In this document: positions 47,657 through 60,444 of the stretch, piece by piece
Layout: each line of letters begins with the position of its first letter
Numbering within the stretch: the stretch's first letter is position 1
Origin: Whalleya microplaca
Taxonomy: Eukaryota > Ascomycota > Sordariomycetes > Xylariales > Xylariaceae
DNA: 64,000 bases
Assembly: GCA_022497155.1 (NCBI GenBank)
Contig: MU385724.1
Coordinates: forward strand, 744,001 to 808,000
Direction: 5' to 3'
Notes under the pieces: model-generated
Seen by the model: only the letters and a program-made list of their open reading frames with translations
The model's database searches: none
What the model was told of the DNA's origin: nothing
Made by a program: the position numbers and the translations under genes

Positions 47657-49530
47657 ATGAAGGCAAATTTGTTCCTCTGCTTGACAGCCTGCATCGGCAT
47701 CAACGCAGCTGTTGTCTCTCTTCCCACGGACTATCAGAAGAGGGATGTGCCGACTGTAGACTTGGGCTACGAGGTCCATCTGGGCTCCCTCAATGTGCGT
47801 GGTTCTCGCTCTCCTTCATCTCCAGTCCCATGCCGGGACCCGTCTAACGACGACTAACTCCTTATACTAGAGCACCGGAAACTACTACACCTTCAGCAAT
47901 GTCCCCTACGCGGAGCAGCCGGTCGATAAGCTGCGCTTCCAGAAGCCCGTCCCCATCACACGCAACGGTTCGGATATCAACGCCGGGCTGGGCGAGGTGA
48001 TGTGCGTGCAGGCTTTCCCGCAATGGCTTATTGAGCTGCAGGCGAAACAGAGCGGGATTGACCCGGCCGCCATGGCTCTCCTGATGGAAAAGCAGGTTGG
48101 TCAGACGGAAGCTTGTCTGATGCTCGATGTGTACGTCCCAGTCGGGATTTTCAAGAACAGGACCACTGCTGAAGGTAGATACACGGGAAAAGGAGAGACT
48201 GCTCAATATGCTAATGAGACCGCAGCCCCCGTCGTGGTATGGGTGCATGGAGGTGGGTACACGTCCGGGTCGAAGACCGCAGCTGGGAACCCGGCCGGCC
48301 TGATCGCCAGATCGCAGGACCACGACGAAAGCGGCGTCATCGTGGTCTCCATCAACTACCGTCTGGGCCTATTCGGATGGCTGGCCGGCGACGACATAAC
48401 GCCCAATCTCGGCCTGCACGACCAGCGCGCGGCTTTTGAATGGGTGCAGCGGCACATCAGCCGGTTCGGCGGCTGTGCCGACAAGGTGACGGTCATGGGC
48501 GAAAGCGCCGGCGCCTCGAGCATCGTGCACCACATCACGGCGTACGGCGGCGCCGTCCCCGCGCCGTTCCAAGCCGCGATTCCGCAGTCGCCCGCCTTCC
48601 AGTTCAATATCGACCTCGCAGCGGCTTACCTGGCGACGTTGACGGAGGCTTCTAAGCAGGTCGGGACGGCTGTTGATGGTGTTGCCGAGCTGAAGAAGCT
48701 GTCTGCCGACAAGTTGAAGTCCATTAACCAGGCCACCGTGTCTCCCGCGCAGGTCGGCAGTTTCACCTTCGGAGTTGGGCCCGATGGGTCCTACGTACCG
48801 AAGATACCACAGCTTCTCCTGCGCGAGGGGCGCTTCGCCCACAACGTAAACGTAAGTTCCCGCACCTAGACCTAGAACCCTGGCCTATGATAAGTAGCAT
48901 TCCATATATGGCAGCGACTAACCTGACCATCCCGCACCGCAGCTCCTCATCAGCCACACCTCCAACGAATCCATCATCTTCGTGCCGTCCAACATCAGCA
49001 CCGCGGCGGACGTAGCGGCCTACACGCGCACAAGCATACCCTCAGCCTCCAACGCGACCCTCCACGAGCTCCTAACATCCGTCTACCCCGACGTCCTCGA
49101 CGGGACGTACCCCTGGACGACGCAGTTCGCTCGCGCGGTGCAGCTGACGACCGAGCTGCAGTTCAGCTGCATCACGCGGTACCTGGGGACGGCGTTCGGG
49201 AACGCGACGCACAACTACGTGTTCGCGGTGCCGCCGGGCATCCACGGCGCCGACGTGCCGTACACCTTCTACAACGGCGACGGCGCCTCCGCCTCCTCGG
49301 ACGTGGGAGATCCGGCGCTTGCGGAAGCGCTGCAGGCGTACATCGTCGGGTTCGTGAGGACGGGGGATCCGAATGATGGAGGCTCTGGGGGCTTGGTGCC
49401 GTTCCCGGTTTACGGGTCCGGGGCCGAGGTCCTGGAGTTGCGGGAGGGCGGGGCTGTGAAAGGGGTTGATGATCTGAAGAACGGGAGGTGTGATTGGATT
49501 TTGCAGGCGTTGGCGGATGGGAGCTTGTAG
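47657..49530 (+). CDS. Secreted type-B carboxylesterase/lipase
   Basis: Exons 47657-47794, 47871-48851 and 48943-49530 join to 568 residues, normal for the family. Signal peptide MKANLFLCLTACIGINAA. Motifs in order: FSNVPYAEQPVDKLRF, LMLDVYVP, oxyanion loop VWVHGGGY, then the nucleophile elbow VMGESAGASS. The acidic member is probably Glu in HTSNESIIF and the His is in GIHGADVPY. It would hydrolyse carboxylic esters or lipids outside the cell. The coding sequence is markedly GC-rich with C/G third positions, in sharp contrast to the AT-rich block that begins about 0.8 kb downstream. The intron donors (GTGCGT, GTAAGT) and branch sites (GACTAAC, GACTAAC) are good. Confidence 0.92.
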
Positions 49531-49650
49531 ATTGAGGAGGAAGGGGGACGGTGCTCCTGGCTGATACTTACCTATATCTGATCTAAATTGGTCGTATAAC
49601 TATCTAATATTAATTACTTGCCCATTCGAAATGCTGCGATAGGAATTGCC

Positions 49651-49680
49651 TGCTATGGCTAATTGGCCTCCTCACGCCCT
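49651..49680. repeat. Remnant of a MITE-type terminal repeat
   Basis: TGCTATGGCTAATTGGCC followed by TCCTCACGCCCT matches the first ~28 bp of the MITE at 41391 with two substitutions. No matching right end was found downstream, so it is a truncated or diverged copy. Confidence 0.6.
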
Positions 49681-49788
49681 AAAGTAATAGTTTCACCGCC
49701 AACCAGCTTTTAAAAAAAACATCTTTATTCCAATTGAGGAGACAGGTTCCAAGAATGACTAACAACTTCGCTCCATCGCAACTAACCA

Positions 49789-50262
49789 ATGAACTTTAGG
49801 CCCGATTTGAGTCTACCCAACCCCAGCGAGCCTCGAGATCACGATAGAGTTTCAGATGAAGAAGAACTGACAGCTAGTTTGATAGTGGAAGAATTCATCG
49901 AGCTTGGCTCGTTGAATCCTACCTTTGATGACCTGATACTGGCAGTAGAAGAACTTCCCCAGTTTGATGCATGGTTCCCTACGTTTGATAACCTGGAGAA
50001 CTCTTTGCTGGACCTAGAGCTTCTCGCTGACTATTCAGCTGATTGATTCTAGTCCGATTATCTTCATCCGGATTATACTACTTTGGTGATAAATACTGAG
50101 ACACCAGTCGCAAGCTCTAGGATTCCGGGGCAGAGTGTAGACAGAGGCCCGTTTGTTGACTTTTGGGCGGCTCCATCTGTAGAGGCTCTTTTGGTAGAGA
50201 TTTCGATGATGAGCCTAGAGGGGAACTTGGAAGATATATCAAAAGACGCAATCTTAGCTTAG
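49789..50262 (+). pseudogene. Unrecognised acidic ORF broken by two stop codons
   Basis: The ATG at 49789 opens 85 codons ending at TGA (50044-50046). The same frame meets TAG (50050-50052) and is then open again to TAG 50260-50262, about 157 codons in all. Both internal stops could come from single C-to-T changes (CGA to TGA, CAG to TAG). Composition is strongly acidic, with a repeated PTFD motif (NPTFDDLILA, FPTFDNLENS). No known family recognised. It lies between a MITE-end remnant and the AT-rich block, so it may be part of a decayed DNA transposon or a host gene hit by RIP spreading. Confidence 0.4.
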
Positions 50263-50379
50263 TGCTGTCTGTTGACTCAGAGGGACACATGCCCGTTCAG
50301 AAGAAGTTGGCATCCTGATACGCGTAAGTAGTGCCAGTTATAACCTGGGTCGTTAACGGAGCACCTGTTCATGCACGGC

Positions 50380-51255
50380 ACAAGGCAGATTTTAACCTTT
50401 ACGTAATATATTAGCTATTTCGCTACTCCACCAATTTTGTACGGTAATTAAAAGCCGGAAGCCCCGATTAGCTAGGTAATTGCTTTTTCGCGCTTATATT
50501 TACTAGTATAACTGGAAATAATACTATTTATATAATATAATTTAAACGCGAACTTAATACGGGAGCGTTTAAAATAATTAAACTACTTAATTATTTCCTA
50601 TTTATTATTATTAAATTAAAATTATTAAACTAATAGATTATATATATAATTATATATATTATAGTAATTCGGCTATATAAATATATTATTTAATTACTAG
50701 TTTTAATTATATATATATATATAATTATATATATATATAATAATTCGGCTATATATATTATTTAATTATTAGTTTTATTATATATATATATATATATATA
50801 ATTATATATATATATAATAATTCGGCTATATATATTATTTAATTACTGGTTTTATTATATATATATATATATAATTATATATATTAATTTATTACTTTTG
50901 CTATTAAAATTTATATATATAATTACGTATATATATAATATTAAAATAACAAAATAAAATATAAATATAATTATATATTTATTAAATTTAAACCTATTAA
51001 TTATAACCTTTTTAAACTGACTTTATTACTGCTATTATTACTATTATTATTACTATTACTATTATTATTATTATTACTATTATAGCCGCTATCGCTAATT
51101 TTTATAATATTCCCTTTTTGGAAAATAACATTTCGCGCTTCCGTTATTATAAGCGCTAACGTTACGTAGCCTCTCGTATATACTTATAAACTTATACCAA
51201 ATAATTAAATATATTCGGATATAACTAATTATATTATAAGCTATTAAATAATATA
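50380..51255. other. AT-rich RIP-altered DNA at the edge of the repeat block
   Basis: Composition changes abruptly near 50380-50400. CpA and TpG become rare and TpA dominates. No coding sequence. Contains tandem repeats (50666-50895) and a degenerate TTA/CTA trinucleotide run around 51020-51080. Confidence 0.8.
50666..50895. repeat. Three tandem copies of a 76-77-bp AT unit
   Basis: Each copy begins AATTCGGCTATAT (50666, 50742, 50819) and includes a (TA)n palindrome able to fold as a cruciform. Confidence 0.85.
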
Positions 51256-51470
51256 AGTGTCACGTGTTACAAGGGTTAAGGTGACTTGGCGACCTAATTC
51301 CTGTGTATTTTATGTAATCCTAAAATGGAGGAAAAAAAAAGGAATCTAAGCTAAAAGGTCGGCCGAGAAATTTACCATACATGTCAGGTGTGGGGCTTAA
51401 GCTGTAATTACGTAATGCGCACAGACCACACCTTAAATCTCATACCCTGTGTTTTAATCCCTGTGCTATA
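51256..51470. other. Island of normal composition inside the AT-rich block
   Basis: About 215 bp with ordinary CpA/TpG content, starting GTGTCACGTGTTAC. It has no ORF. It could be a solo LTR or a recent insertion; ends and target duplication could not be fixed. Confidence 0.45.
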
Positions 51471-51783
51471 ATAATAAGAAATTATTTCGGTAGTTTATTT
51501 ATACCTCGCTTCTCGCTCCCGCTTAAATTATAGCCTTATTATAAAGTTATTAAATTTAGTTACTAATAACCTCTTAATTATAAATCTAAAATAACTAGCT
51601 AACTTTTGCCCTTTCGTTACTACCGGAAGCCGCGCTAACTATAAATATAGTAAACTGTTTTAATTATATTATATATATTAATTAAAAGCTTATAAAAAAA
51701 CATTTTAGCTATATATGCTTAAATTTACGGCCCGGTATAACGGAGTAACGCCCGATATAACAACTATATCGAAAAAAAAGGTT

Positions 51784-51974
51784 TATAATGGGCTGTGCCG
51801 TAGTAGGGAATATCGGCGATTATAAGCCGATATAGTAGCACAGCTCTCGAAAGCTAATATAAATGCTCTCGAGCTATACCGATATACCTTCTTGATTTTT
51901 TTTTCTTCTTTAGTTAGAAAATAAATACTTATTTAATATTATAAAATTATATCTTAGCGTAATAGCCTTTTATA
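51784..51974. repeat. Left LTR of gypsy element (191 bp)
   Basis: Matches 59060-59247 and 63385-63575; differences are mostly C/T and G/A. Confidence 0.9.
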
Positions 51975-54199
51975 TATTTTTTAATTTATTAACCCCCGAG
52001 TTATGTTAAAGTAGATTAAAATATTAAGAGAAGTTTTAAAGCAGCCTCCCGATAATTTAAAGATACCGTTAGCGAGATATATAGAAGCATTAAATATTTA
52101 GGTCCACTAGATTTATATCTGCCTCAAATAAACATATATAGTATTAAAAGCGGTATTAAAAAATAATTCGGAAAAATAACAACTAGAACAAGCGGCTTAT
52201 AAATAGAGACTAAAAAAATAATAAGACAAATTACTATAACGCTAGGCGGTTTTAAAAGTACAGCTATAAAAGAACCTCGACTTACTAACTATATAAAACG
52301 TAAATATAATAAAAGGTATTCCCGTATAAAACCCTTAAAATCCCTAAAAACCTTAAGGATAGCTAGCCTAAATAAATATAAACCCTTAGCTAAAAAACCT
52401 TCAAACACTTTTAGCACCCGCCCTAATAATTACTATAGCCCCGGTATTTAAGCGTAAGCTATTATTATAGCCCGAAAAATTCGGGAGCGAGCGTAGCCGC
52501 TATTTTATATAGGAAATGTTAATAAAGTATAAGCTTTAAAAAAATACGGAGTTTATAAAAAGGGACTAAAACAAATAGTATAATATTTATAAGCGGCTTA
52601 AAAATAACATATAATATATAATAAAGTTATATTATATTATAAGAAGATTTAATAGGATATATAACCTAACATTTTTTTTAATACCTGTCGAATATTTATA
52701 AAAATTATAATAAAGCTATTAAAACGGGGGGCAAATTATATAAATACTATTAGTCCGCTAATTAAACCTTTATATTTTTTTATATTAATTTCGAGCGACT
52801 ATTAATAGAAATAAAAGGCAGTATATAAAATAATAAAACGAAACTTATATTTATCGAGAAAGCAATTAATAATAAATTTAAAAACGCGCTAATTTTAATA
52901 GCGCTACCGAATATTTACTAAAACTAGGTTTATTAAGTAATAAATATTATAACTTAATTTAAAAGGTCGCTATTTTATTATAACGGGAACAGTTTAAAAA
53001 GTAAGATTGCGCCAGATAAATTACCCCTTCCGGGCCTACTACCCCTTATTTCTAATCGTTTTAAAACTAATTATAAAGGCGATATATTAATAACCGGTAT
53101 AACTATATTAATAAAAAGCTAACGGGTTAAATAAATAATAAACAAAAAATAAAACGTTTAAATAAAACGCAAAAACTGCTTACGATATAAAAAAAGGCTA
53201 TTTATTTAAAAAGTATACTTATTATTTTATAAAACTATTTATTTATATTAAAGTTAACGTAATAGTAAGCTATAAATTTGAAGAAAATAAGGCCGAAAAA
53301 ATACTAAAGAAATAAAAAAACGAGTAGCTTTTAAATAAAGTCGCGTTTAAAAACTTAATATAATAATAAAAAAATTAATATAACCGAATAACTTATAAAT
53401 AGGGAATTTTTTATAGTCGATATATATTTAAATTAATAACTATATATAAAAATTTTTATAAATTTAAGATATAAATATTATATTATTATTAGCGAAAATA
53501 TAATAAAATATTTAAAATTACTACGTATATTTATCCGGGAAAAAACAGTAAAAAAAGCTATTTATAAAAAGGGATTAAACGTTTCGGGTATAATTCGTAA
53601 AATAACTTATATAAAAACTAACTTTAATAAATATAAGTTAAAAATATTTACGTATATTATACTAAAGCTAAATTACTTTATAATATTAAAAAAGCCTTAA
53701 ATAAAACGTAATCGGGTAATATATATAGCGTATAAATATATATTATATATAAGAGTTACCGGAAACCTAAAAGTATAAAAAAAAAGACATTTTTTAAAAA
53801 CTATAAAAGTCCGCGAAATTCGGGAGGCGTTTTATATTAATGCGATATATTTCGTAAAAGAAATAAAAAAAGTTCGGAAATAAAAAAAGCTAAAAAAACG
53901 AGTAATAGTTTAATAAATAGTTATATTTATTATTATACTAATAGATATTAATAAGGCTTTAACGCCTAAAAAAAAACTAACGTTCGAAAGAATTTCTTTT
54001 TTTAATTAAAGGGCTAAAAATAGTTATTTAAAGAAAAAAAAAGCAAGAATTTTTTATTATATTATTTAAAAGCCGATTATAAAATTAACTTAAACTATAA
54101 TAAAGCGGGTAAAAAATTACCTGCCCCCTAGGGGCTATTATATAATATATTCCGGAAGGAATTATTAACGTTACGGAAAATATTAATTAAGCTATTAGA

Positions 54200-54620
54200 T
54201 AAAAGGTATATTTATATAAATAACTCGCCCGTAAAAGCTTTTATATTTTTCGTCCGGAAACCGAATAACGGATTCCGTTTTTATTATAATTATAAAATAT
54301 TAAATAATATTACTTAACGGGATTAATACTTATTTCCGTTTATATAAAAAACGCTTAAAACTTTTTCGGGAATAAAATAGTTTTTTAAAGTAAATATTAA
54401 GTCGGCTTTTTATAAAATTAAAATTAGGGAGAAAAATAAATAAAAAACAGCTTTTTATACCTGTTTTAAATTATTCGAGTAGCTTATAACCTCTTTCGGC
54501 TTAATAAATATTCCTATAACGTTTTAATATTACGTAAATAATATATTAAAAAAATACCTAAATATTTTTTATTTAATATATATAAATAATATATTAATTT
54601 ATTCTTTTGGAATAAAAAAA
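54200..54620 (+). pseudogene. Reverse transcriptase relic of the gypsy element
   Basis: Decayed translation still shows FVRKPN, the block normally reading FCVDYRALN, KTAF, the FGL region and YINNILIYS where the active site YIDDILIYS is expected. Both catalytic Asp positions read Asn, as G-to-A changes would give. Many in-frame stops. Confidence 0.85.
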
Positions 54621-55959
54621 ATTATATTAATAAAGTAAAAAAAGTATTAAAATATTTAAAAATAATAAGTTTAAGTTTAAATATAAATAAATATAAGTTT
54701 ACAGTAATTATTATAAAATATTTGGGATTTATTATTGAAATAAAAAAAAGGTTTATATAAATCCGGCTAAGGTATAAGTAATTAGGGAATAGAAGTTTTT
54801 TAAAACGCTTAAAAAAGTTTATAGTTTTTTAGGATTTACGAATTTTTACCGGGATTTTATTAAGAATTATATAAATTTTATTACTTTTTTATCGGTATTT
54901 ATAAAAAAGGGAGTACCGTTTTGATAGAGGCTTTCGGAAAATCTGGCGTTCGAGAACTTTAAACGAACGTTTTTAAAAAAACCGGCTTTAATATAATAAG
55001 ACCCCGAACGGGAGATAATAATTAAAGCAAACTGTTTGAAATAGATTTACGAAAGGTACTTATTATAACGTAATAAATAAGAGATTTTATTACTTATAAT
55101 TTATTATTTTAAGCGTTTAATCCCGGCAGAAATTAATTATAAAATCTATAATAAAAAGTTATTAGTAATTATAAATTATTTGCGAATATAAGATATGGAA
55201 TTATAAAATATAATTTTAATATTTATAATTTTATTTAACTATAAAAATCTAAAATATTTTATAACTTTTAAAAAACTTTTTAAGCGATAAGTACGTTAAT
55301 TAAAGGAATTAATACGCTTTAATTTCCGATTGGAATTTTACGTTAGGCGTTTAAATATTAAACCTGACATTTTTTTACGGCGTAAATAAAATCTGCTATA
55401 AGGAGTATAAAATAAAAGGCATAAGGGATAGAAATTCTAACTATTATAAGGGAAATAGTTATTTTATATATAATTTAAGAGATATAAATAAGTAAAGATT
55501 ACTAAAATAAGGTATATTTAATTATACGGATAAAATATTCCGGAAGGTAAGGAAATTTTTAAATATAAGAATTTATAATTGTTATAAGATATAAAAGTAG
55601 CGAAAAACCCGAGCTATATATAAGTAATAAAAGCGGTAGCCTAAAAAAACTAAGTGTTTTTTAAAAACTTAAATATAAAAGTATCGTTATCGGAATATAA
55701 TATTAATAATAAAAGTTAACTATATTTTTATAAATATATTTAAATTTTTAATTAGAAACCGTTCTGTACCGCCTTAATATAAAATACCTATAATTTATAT
55801 TTAATAAGGCACCCGGAAAGGGAGAATATATTAATAATATTTTCGAGAACGTTTTATTAGCCTAAAATATCGGCGTTTATAAAACGCTTCTATAGAAATT
55901 GCGATATTTATAAAAAAAAAACGGTATAATGTAACTAAAAAAAAAAGCTTTTAAAATTA

Positions 55960-56460
55960 TTACTTATTTCGGATCGATTTTATAATAAGCTATTTATCGA
56001 CTTTATAACCGACTTACTAACTATTTTTAAATAAAACCTTATTTTTATAATAGTAATTTTTAATCGATTAAAAAAGCAGGTTATATTAAAAGCTATAATT
56101 TTAATAAAAGCGGAAATATATACCGAACGGTTTATAAACTATTATTAAAAATATTACAGTTTTTTTTATATTATAATTAATAATAAAAAATCCAATTAAA
56201 TAAGGCGGTTCTAGAAATAGCTCTGCTTATTAATAAAGATAAAGTAGCGCTTATTAATTACGTTTTACCCGAAGACCGATAAAGCTATTAAATAAGCGAA
56301 CTAAAAGGTATTAGTATATTTTCGAGTATTTATATTATATATTTAATTCGAATAAAACTTATTATTACCGGAAGCGATATTTATAATTAATAACCGAAAT
56401 ATTACTATAATAAAGTTAAGTCCTTTTTTTATATTTTATAAATATTACGTAAAACCTATT
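55960..56460 (+). pseudogene. Integrase core relic of the gypsy element
   Basis: Recognisable blocks in the degraded translation include FIDFITDL, the FNRL segment, FYPKTDKA (from FHPETDG) and a terminal ILLPEA-INNR-SPFF series. Stops throughout. Confidence 0.8.
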
Positions 56461-56729
56461 CTAATAATAAAATATATCCCGGGACTTATTTTTAAACTAT
56501 ATATATAAGCGGAAGCTTTTATTTAATGCCTAAAAAAAGCAATAAAATTTATATAAGCTGTAATAACAACTGCGTAATAATAATAAAAAGACGTAGCTAA
56601 TAAGCGGCAATCCTTTATAAAGTAATTCCGAATAAAAAATAAGGTATAATTAATGCTTAAAAATATTTCTATACCTTAACCTTTATAGAAACTAGTATAA
56701 TTATACGTTAAATATAAAATAATACGCGT

Positions 56730-57060
56730 TATTAGCCCCCAGGTTATAAAATTAAATATACCGAAAGAAATATATAACCGGTTTTATATCAAGCTTATTT
56801 ATTACGTAAAAAATAATCCCTTATCCTTTTAAAGGAATAAAGATATATAACCTCCCCTTATAGTTAGTAAAAAAAGAGAGGAAAAAGTAAAGTGACAAAT
56901 AAAGGAAATTATTCAAGTAATTATTAAGCGGAAGGGGCAAGGAAAAATTAAATAAGTGTTAATAAAATAAATAAGCTATATAGCCTTAATATAAGAACTG
57001 CTTAAAAACTTAAGAAATATTAAAATAATAAACCGTTTTAAAAAATTTTTTAGCGATATA
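56730..57060 (+). pseudogene. Integrase tail and chromodomain relic
   Basis: KLNIPKEIYN-F (from KLxLPxxIHxVFHVSLL), a short acidic linker, then an I-xxR-G-G-VLxKW-like stretch ending in ELLKNLRN (from WEPxENLRN) identify a chromodomain as in chromoviruses. Confidence 0.7.
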
Positions 57061-59059
57061 AAAATAAATAATAGGCTTAAAAAAATTAATATAAGGGGAA
57101 GGGCGAAAGCTGCGCTTACGCGACGTTTATAAAATTAATAAATTATTAGTAAAATATAGAAATAAAAAGATACAAGTAAAATAAAAAAATATTACGGGAA
57201 ATTATAAATTTTCTATTATTATAAATAGCGCGAACGTTACTCTTAAATAAGTAATAAATAATTACTTTTATTTATGTAATTTTTTTTTTTTAATAAACCG
57301 ATAACTAAAATTATTATAAGACCGACCGAGAAATGCAGTAAACCTAACCGAATAGCGCACTTATATTAATCGGGGGTTAATAATTTAGCTTATCTTTTTT
57401 ATTATTTTCTTTCTCCTTTTTATTTATATTTATTGCTTTTTTTTTACCTTTATAAAAGGGAGCTTAAAGGGGCAGCTATAGTTATAGCAAAAAATATTAA
57501 CGGGGGTAAAAAAAATACGCAAGTAAGGGCTATACGAGTTACGCTTAAACGAAAGGTTTATAATAGTAGTGGGGATAGGCGGGACGAGCTAAAAAAAAAA
57601 AACCGGAAACGGAAGTATATATATAAGCGGCAGGTCCGGCATTATTTATTATAAAACGTATAATAATTATAATATTACTAATATTATTAGCGATATATTC
57701 GAGCGGGTAAATAACCTTTTTAAACGCGGCTATAAGCTATTTTTATATAATATATAAATTAAAAAAAATTACGGAAGAATAAAATAAAAACTTATATATT
57801 ATTTCTGCTATTATTAAGCCCCGGCCCGGCTTAAAATTATAGCGCCTATTTTAATATATTCGAGATATACGGTAACGTTAGTAACGCGTTACGCCCGTAT
57901 TCCGGCCGACTTTTAGGCAGCAATAAAAGCTAAATAAAAGAAATAAATAATAAAGGTATTATAAAAAAACGGGAGAAAATAATTTACTAAAATTTAAATT
58001 ATTATAAACTCGATAAGCTTTTATTAAGGTAGTAGTAAAAGAGCAAATTTTAATACCTATAAGTAATTACGAAATAAGGTTAAAAAGCGGTGCTCGAACG
58101 GAAAAAATAAAAGGTAATTTATAATAAGGTAATTATAGCTTTTGGTATATTTTATATACTATATATTATAAATAGCTAAATATAGTTAGTACTATATTTA
58201 AAATACTTTAAAACTAAAAAAGAAGAAAAGAAAGAACTTATAAATTTAATCGGAATAAAAGGCGGAGGGATTTTTAGCTATATAGTTAATATAAGGGCAG
58301 TACGGGATATAATATATAAAAAAAGGGAGAGTTATAAAAGTAACGCGAACGGGCAGCCTATTAAAGGCAGCAAAGCCGGAAGGAAAACGAGATAAAGATA
58401 TAGCGGCGGTAGCGAAAGCGAAAATAGGCAAAAATAGCGGCAGAGAGAAAAAGGCGTACTATGAAAATATTACGGAAGAATATATTAATAACCTAAATAA
58501 TAAAAAAATAGAAGAATTAAAAAATTAAAAAATTAAAAGATTAAAAGATTAAAAGATTGGAAAATAAAAGAATAAAATGAACAGTTAGAGAAATAGGTTT
58601 TTATTTATAGATAGCCTAAAAAAAAAAAATTTCGAAAGAAAGGCCTGGAATATTTAAGCAACTTTAAAAAAAAATTAATCGCGCGGCTAATTATAAAAGC
58701 TAATTATATATTATATTAATTATATATATAAACTAATTAAAAGCGGGAATCGATTTATTAATTTAAAAATAAATTTAATTGCCGAATAAAGAATTAATTA
58801 AAAGCGGGAATTAAGCTTTAATTTTATATACGCCTACTTTACACTCGATTAGCTAATAATAACGTAAAATTAAAAACCCTTATAATAAAAGAATTCTTTT
58901 ATAAAAGCACTTTTTTATTATCTCCCGAACTAGCTTTAATTAATAATAAAATAAATAATTAGTAACTAAAAGAGCTAATAATTAACGAAAATTTATATAT
59001 ACCTTACGTTCGGGTATAAAGGACACAATACGATTGCGTAAAAGTGAAAAGGGGGGTAA

Positions 59060-59247
59060 TATAATAAGCTATATTATAGTAGGGAATATCGGCGATTATA
59101 AGCCGATATAATAACACAGCTCTCGAGAGCTAGTATAAATGCTCTCGAGCTATGCCGATATACCTTCTTGATTTTTTTTTTCTTTAGTTAAAAATAAACA
59201 CTTATTTAGTATTATAAAATTATATTTTAACGTAACGGCCTTTTATA
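59060..59247. repeat. Right LTR of gypsy element (188 bp)
   Basis: More G-to-A/C-to-T changes at its start than the left LTR (TATAATAAGC against TATAATGGGC). Followed by target copy AGGTT. Confidence 0.9.
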
Positions 59248-59885
59248 AGGTTTTTAAGTTTTTTATATATATAAGCCGGCTTTTTTTAACCGTTAAACCG
59301 ATATATTAAATAATATTTATATTTATTGCTATTATAATAAATAAAAGAATATTTACTTTTTATTAACGTATATATATAGCTACTGGAATTTATAAGACTC
59401 GAATATAAAACTAATAATAAACAGTCGCTATTTTTTAATATATTGCCGCCCTTACGCCTATTATAATAATAATAAGCTAAATACCCCTAAAAGTAGCAAT
59501 AGTAATAACAATAATAATAGCAGTAGCACTAATACTATTGCTATTTATTATATCCCTTAATTTTGCCGGCTTAAAATTAATAGCATATTATAAGTTTTTA
59601 TTTGAAACCGAGCGGACTAACGCTTATATTAATTTAAAAGTTCGGTTAGCCGCTTTTATAAAAGCGGAAGCAGAAACGGAAAAAAAGAAAAAAAAAAGGA
59701 GAAAAAAAAACCTATAATTTCGGCCGTTTAAAAAATTTTTAAATAGTAAGAAAAAGAACGACGATATCAATAATAATAATAATGTTTTAGGAAAATTACT
59801 AGCCGGGCTAGCCGAATAAATATAAATTTATTTTATATATAACTTATATATTTTTAATATAATATATTTTATATACGTAATTATA

Positions 59886-60365
59886 TATATAAAATCTAAA
59901 ATACTTATTTTAAATATATAGATTTATATATATAAATATAAAATACTTATTTTAAATACGCAAATCTATATATATAAATCTAAAATACTTACTTTAAATA
60001 TATAAATCTATATATATAAATTTAAAATATTTATTTTAAATATATAAATCTGCGTATATAAATTTAAAATATTTACTTTAAATATATAAATCTATATATA
60101 TAAATTTAAAATGCTTATTTTAAATACGCAAATCTATATATATAAATTTAAAATGTTTATTTTAAATATATAAATCTATATATATATATTTAAAATGCTT
60201 ATTTTAAATACGTAAATCTATATATATAAATCTAAAATATTTATTTTAAATATATAAATTTATATATATAAATTTATATATATAAATTTAAAATGCTTAT
60301 TTTAAATACGTAAATTTACGTATATAAATTTAAAATACTTACTTTAAATATATAAATTATATATA
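59886..60365. repeat. 42-bp AT-rich minisatellite, about 11 copies
   Basis: The unit alternates AAAATACTTA-type and TTTAAATATATAAATCTATA-type halves with a 42-bp period. One copy is longer through an internal 14-bp duplication. Variation between copies is mainly A/G and C/T (ATACGC, ATACGT, ATATAT). Confidence 0.88.
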
Positions 60366-60444
60366 TATAATATATAAAATTATTTTACCTAATAATAAAA
60401 TTACTTATTTTATAATATATTTTATTAATAAATAAATATTGTCT

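Larger units (their letters stand above)
51784..59247 (+). mobile_element. Ty3/gypsy chromodomain LTR retrotransposon, RIP-inactivated, full length (7,464 bp)
   Basis: Flanked by the target duplication AGGTT (51779-51783 and 59248-59252). LTRs at 51784-51974 and 59060-59247 begin TATAA and end TTATA, consistent with TGTAA...TTACA after CpA-to-TpA mutation. A polypurine tract (AAAAGTGAAAAGGGGGG, ending 59056) precedes the right LTR. Pol order is protease/RT, RNase H, integrase, chromodomain, which is Ty3/gypsy order. All frames are riddled with stops. About 2 kb lie between the chromodomain relic and the right LTR with no recognised gene. Confidence 0.93.

Noticed and set aside
51020..51080. 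TTA/CTA-rich run considered as a CRISPR-like or telomere-like array
   Set aside because: It is a degenerate trinucleotide microsatellite without spacers or telomeric TTAGGG units.
57433..57654. 73-codon Lys/Arg-rich frame within the gypsy element
   Set aside because: It lies in RIP-altered DNA; the composition follows the AT bias and no family is evident.
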